Shown: positions 62,527-64,000 of the stretch, in pieces
How the letters are laid out: every line of letters starts with the position of its first letter
Numbering within the stretch: the first letter of the stretch is position 1
Source of the DNA: Stackebrandtia endophytica
GTDB taxonomy: Bacteria > Actinomycetota > Actinomycetes > Mycobacteriales > Micromonosporaceae
Direction: 5' to 3'
Assembly: GCF_006716355.1 (NCBI RefSeq)
Contig: NZ_VFOW01000001.1
Location: forward strand, 5,518,001 to 5,582,000
DNA: 64,000 bases
The notes under the pieces: generated by a model
Seen by the model: only the letters and a program-made list of their open reading frames with translations
Told to the model about the DNA's origin: nothing
Databases searched by the model: none
Made by a program: the position numbers and the translations under genes

Positions 62527-63351
62527 GTGACCGACGACCAGACAACGCCGGTTCCCGACACCGACAGCTATCCCGGAGTCGGGCGCGTCCTGGTGATCAT
62601 CCCGACGTACAACGAGGCCGACAACGTGGCGCTCATCACCGAGCGGGTCCGGCAATCGGTTCCCTCGGTTCACGTGCTCATCGTCGACGACTCCAGCCCC
62701 GACGGCACCGGTGACATCGCCGACCGTATCGCCCGGCTCGACGATCACGTCCACGTCCTGCACCGCACCGGGAAGGAAGGGCTGGGTAAGGCCTATCTGG
62801 CCGGATTCGACTGGGCGCGTGAACACGACTTCGACGTCGCCTGCGAGATGGACGCCGACGGATCGCACGCCCCCGAACAGCTGTACCGGCTGTTGGACGC
62901 GTTGCGGTCGGCGGACCTGGTGATCGGTTCCCGCTACGTCTCCGGCGGCATGGTCGTGAACTGGCCCATGCACCGGCAACTCATCTCACGCGGCGGCAAC
63001 CTGTACACCCGGATGGCCACCGGCCTGCGGGTGAAGGACGCCACGGCGGGTTACCGGGCCTACCGGATGCCGGTGCTCGACAAGATCACCCCGGGGTGGG
63101 AGCCGCCGCAGGGGTATTGTTTTCAGATCGAGTTGGCTTGGCGGGCGGCGTCCGCCGGGTTCATCGTCAAGGAAGTACCCATCACGTTCGCCGAACGGGA
63201 ACGTGGCGAGTCGAAGATGAGTGGCTCGGTGGTCCGCGAGGCCCTGTGGCGTATCACGGCGTTGGGGGCGGCCGACCGCCTTCGGCGCGTCAGTTCTCGG
63301 TTCAACGGAAGGAAACCGACGCCATCGTTACCGTGCCGCCTCCGCAGCTGA
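62527..63351 (+). CDS. ppm1: Polyprenol monophosphomannose synthase (Ppm1-like)
   Basis: 274 residues, GT2 family. VLVIIPTYNEADNVALI at the N-terminus, DDSSPDGTGDIAD, MDADGSHAPEQL as the DxD-like motif, and KDATAGYRAYRMPVLD. Transfers mannose from GDP-mannose to polyprenyl phosphate. GTG 62527 with GAGAAAC upstream, 20 bp after lnt. Its end overlaps fxsA by 19 nt. Confidence 0.92.
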   Translation: MTDDQTTPVPDTDSYPGVGRVLVIIPTYNEADNVALITERVRQSVPSVHVLIVDDSSPDGTGDIADRIARLDDHVHVLHRTGKEGLGKAYLAGFDWAREHDFDVACEMDADGSHAPEQLYRLLDALRSADLVIGSRYVSGGMVVNWPMHRQLISRGGNLYTRMATGLRVKDATAGYRAYRMPVLDKITPGWEPPQGYCFQIELAWRAASAGFIVKEVPITFAERERGESKMSGSVVREALWRITALGAADRLRRVSSRFNGRKPTPSLPCRLRS

Positions 63352-63902
63352 GTTATCGAGCCAGGCTGAGCCTGGCGATCTACCTCTTGGCCGAGTTGGC
63401 TGCGGTGGTGGCAGTGGCGATGCTGGTGGGCATCGGCTGGACCATCGTCCTGTTGCTGGGTACCGGTTTGATCGGTGCCGTCCTGTTGCGGATCAACGGT
63501 GTCAAGGCGATGCGTTCGTATCGCGAGGCCGTGACCGAATCCAAGCCGCCCGGGCCGGCCGTGGTGTCGGGGGTCCTGGGGGTCGCGGGTGCGGTTCTGT
63601 TGTTGCTGCCGGGCTTCGTGTCCGATGTGGCGGGACTGATGTGCGTGTTGCCGGGTACCCGGTCACTGCTTCGTCCCCTCGTGACCCGGTTCCTGGAGAA
63701 ACGGGTCGACTCGCCGTCGATGAACCGGTTCTTCGGTCCCAGGGTGGTACGGCCGCAGCAGTCGCATCAGCACCGCGCCGACCCGTCGTTCGACGCCGAT
63801 GAGGTCATCGAGGGCGAGGTCGTCGACGGTGACGTCGAGTCACCACCGCGTCGGCGCCCCGACGAGGGTGGAAACGGAACCGGGCCGAAGCCACTGACGT
63901 GA
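63333..63902 (+). CDS. fxsA: FxsA-family membrane protein
   Basis: About 189 residues. Helices SLAIYLLAELAAVVAVAMLV, WTIVLLLGTGLIGAVLL and VLGVAGAVLLLLPGFVSDVAGLM, with the G.LLLPGFVSD signature of FxsA. C-terminal soluble tail with EVIEGEVVDGDVE. Start uncertain: GTG 63333 has AAGGA 20 nt upstream, further than usual. Function unknown (suppresses F exclusion of phage T7 in E. coli). Confidence 0.85.
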   Translation: MPPPQLSYRARLSLAIYLLAELAAVVAVAMLVGIGWTIVLLLGTGLIGAVLLRINGVKAMRSYREAVTESKPPGPAVVSGVLGVAGAVLLLLPGFVSDVAGLMCVLPGTRSLLRPLVTRFLEKRVDSPSMNRFFGPRVVRPQQSHQHRADPSFDADEVIEGEVVDGDVESPPRRRPDEGGNGTGPKPLT

Positions 63903-63933
63903 CTTCGACCCGGGTCGGAGTATTGGTGTGCGA

Positions 63934-64000
63934 TCACTCGCCTCGACGAGCGCGCATCTCGGTGAGGCGCTCGTTCAGAATCTCTTCAAGCTCGTCCATG
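63934..64000 (-). CDS. rbpA: RbpA C-terminus (5' part outside the window)
   Basis: Minus strand reads MDELEEILNERLTEMRARRG then E stop, like the sigma-interacting C-terminal helix of actinobacterial RNA polymerase-binding protein RbpA. Only 22 codons are in the window; the gene extends beyond 64000. Confidence 0.75.
   Translation of the reverse strand, partial: MDELEEILNERLTEMRARRGE

Overview
High-GC, gene-dense chromosomal DNA from an actinomycete. The lineage is shown by BldD with a c-di-GMP motif, actinobacterial integration host factor (mIHF), RbpA, HelY, adjacent Lnt and polyprenol-monophosphomannose synthase genes, a class F sortase, and the order aroC-aroK/B-aroQ-efp-nusB-bldD-pyrR-pyrBC-carAB-pyrDF-mihF-gmk-rpoZ-coaBC-metK, which matches Streptomyces and relatives as I remember them. 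A Glycomycetaceae-type genome such as Stackebrandtia would fit, but that is a guess. There are no rRNA or recognisable tRNA genes.

Layout. 0-6.4 kb: start of typA (cut by the window edge), an acetyltransferase and CE7 esterase pair, a YqeB-like membrane protein, a LysR regulator divergent from a PLP enzyme, and a metallo-hydrolase. 6.4-18.5 kb: rsgA, an orphan NuoN/MrpD-like membrane protein, uvrA, a YfcC-type transporter with an M20 peptidase, a GT-C-like membrane protein, an orphan prepilin peptidase and ybjQ. 18.5-25.2 kb: shikimate genes with a fused aroK-aroB, then efp and nusB. 25.3-39.7 kb: bldD divergent from the pyrimidine operon, then mihF, gmk, rpoZ, coaBC and metK. 39.8-49.4 kb: small membrane proteins, a kinase, a sortase with a membrane-anchored partner, a Tet(M)/OtrA-type ribosomal protection protein, helY, and a degenerate repeat block. 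49.6-60.3 kb: a lysine-degradation cluster (kamA, kdd, an amidohydrolase, kamD, kamE, kal, a MutL-type reactivase). 60.8-63.9 kb: lnt, ppm1 and fxsA, then the tail of rbpA.

The most striking observation is in the kam cluster. A two-gene RloA/RloB (AbiL-like) ATPase and TOPRIM-like cassette lies between kamE and kal and is bounded by a perfect 55-bp direct repeat of the kamE 3' end. The kamD-kamE junction also carries about 50 bp resembling the 3' end of rloB in the RloB reading frame, and the sequence just after rloB looks like an internally deleted second kamE. Together these suggest the defence cassette was duplicated or moved within the operon while both metabolic junctions stayed functional.

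Other regulatory signals: a PyrR-binding RNA hairpin over the pyrR ribosome binding site, a BldD-box-like pseudopalindrome upstream of bldD, a leader peptide and long-range RNA pairing upstream of the ribosomal protection gene, a 16-bp palindrome upstream of an MFS gene, and an inverted repeat between kamA and kdd. The 3-keto-5-aminohexanoate cleavage enzyme (kce) expected in a complete lysine pathway is not in the window.
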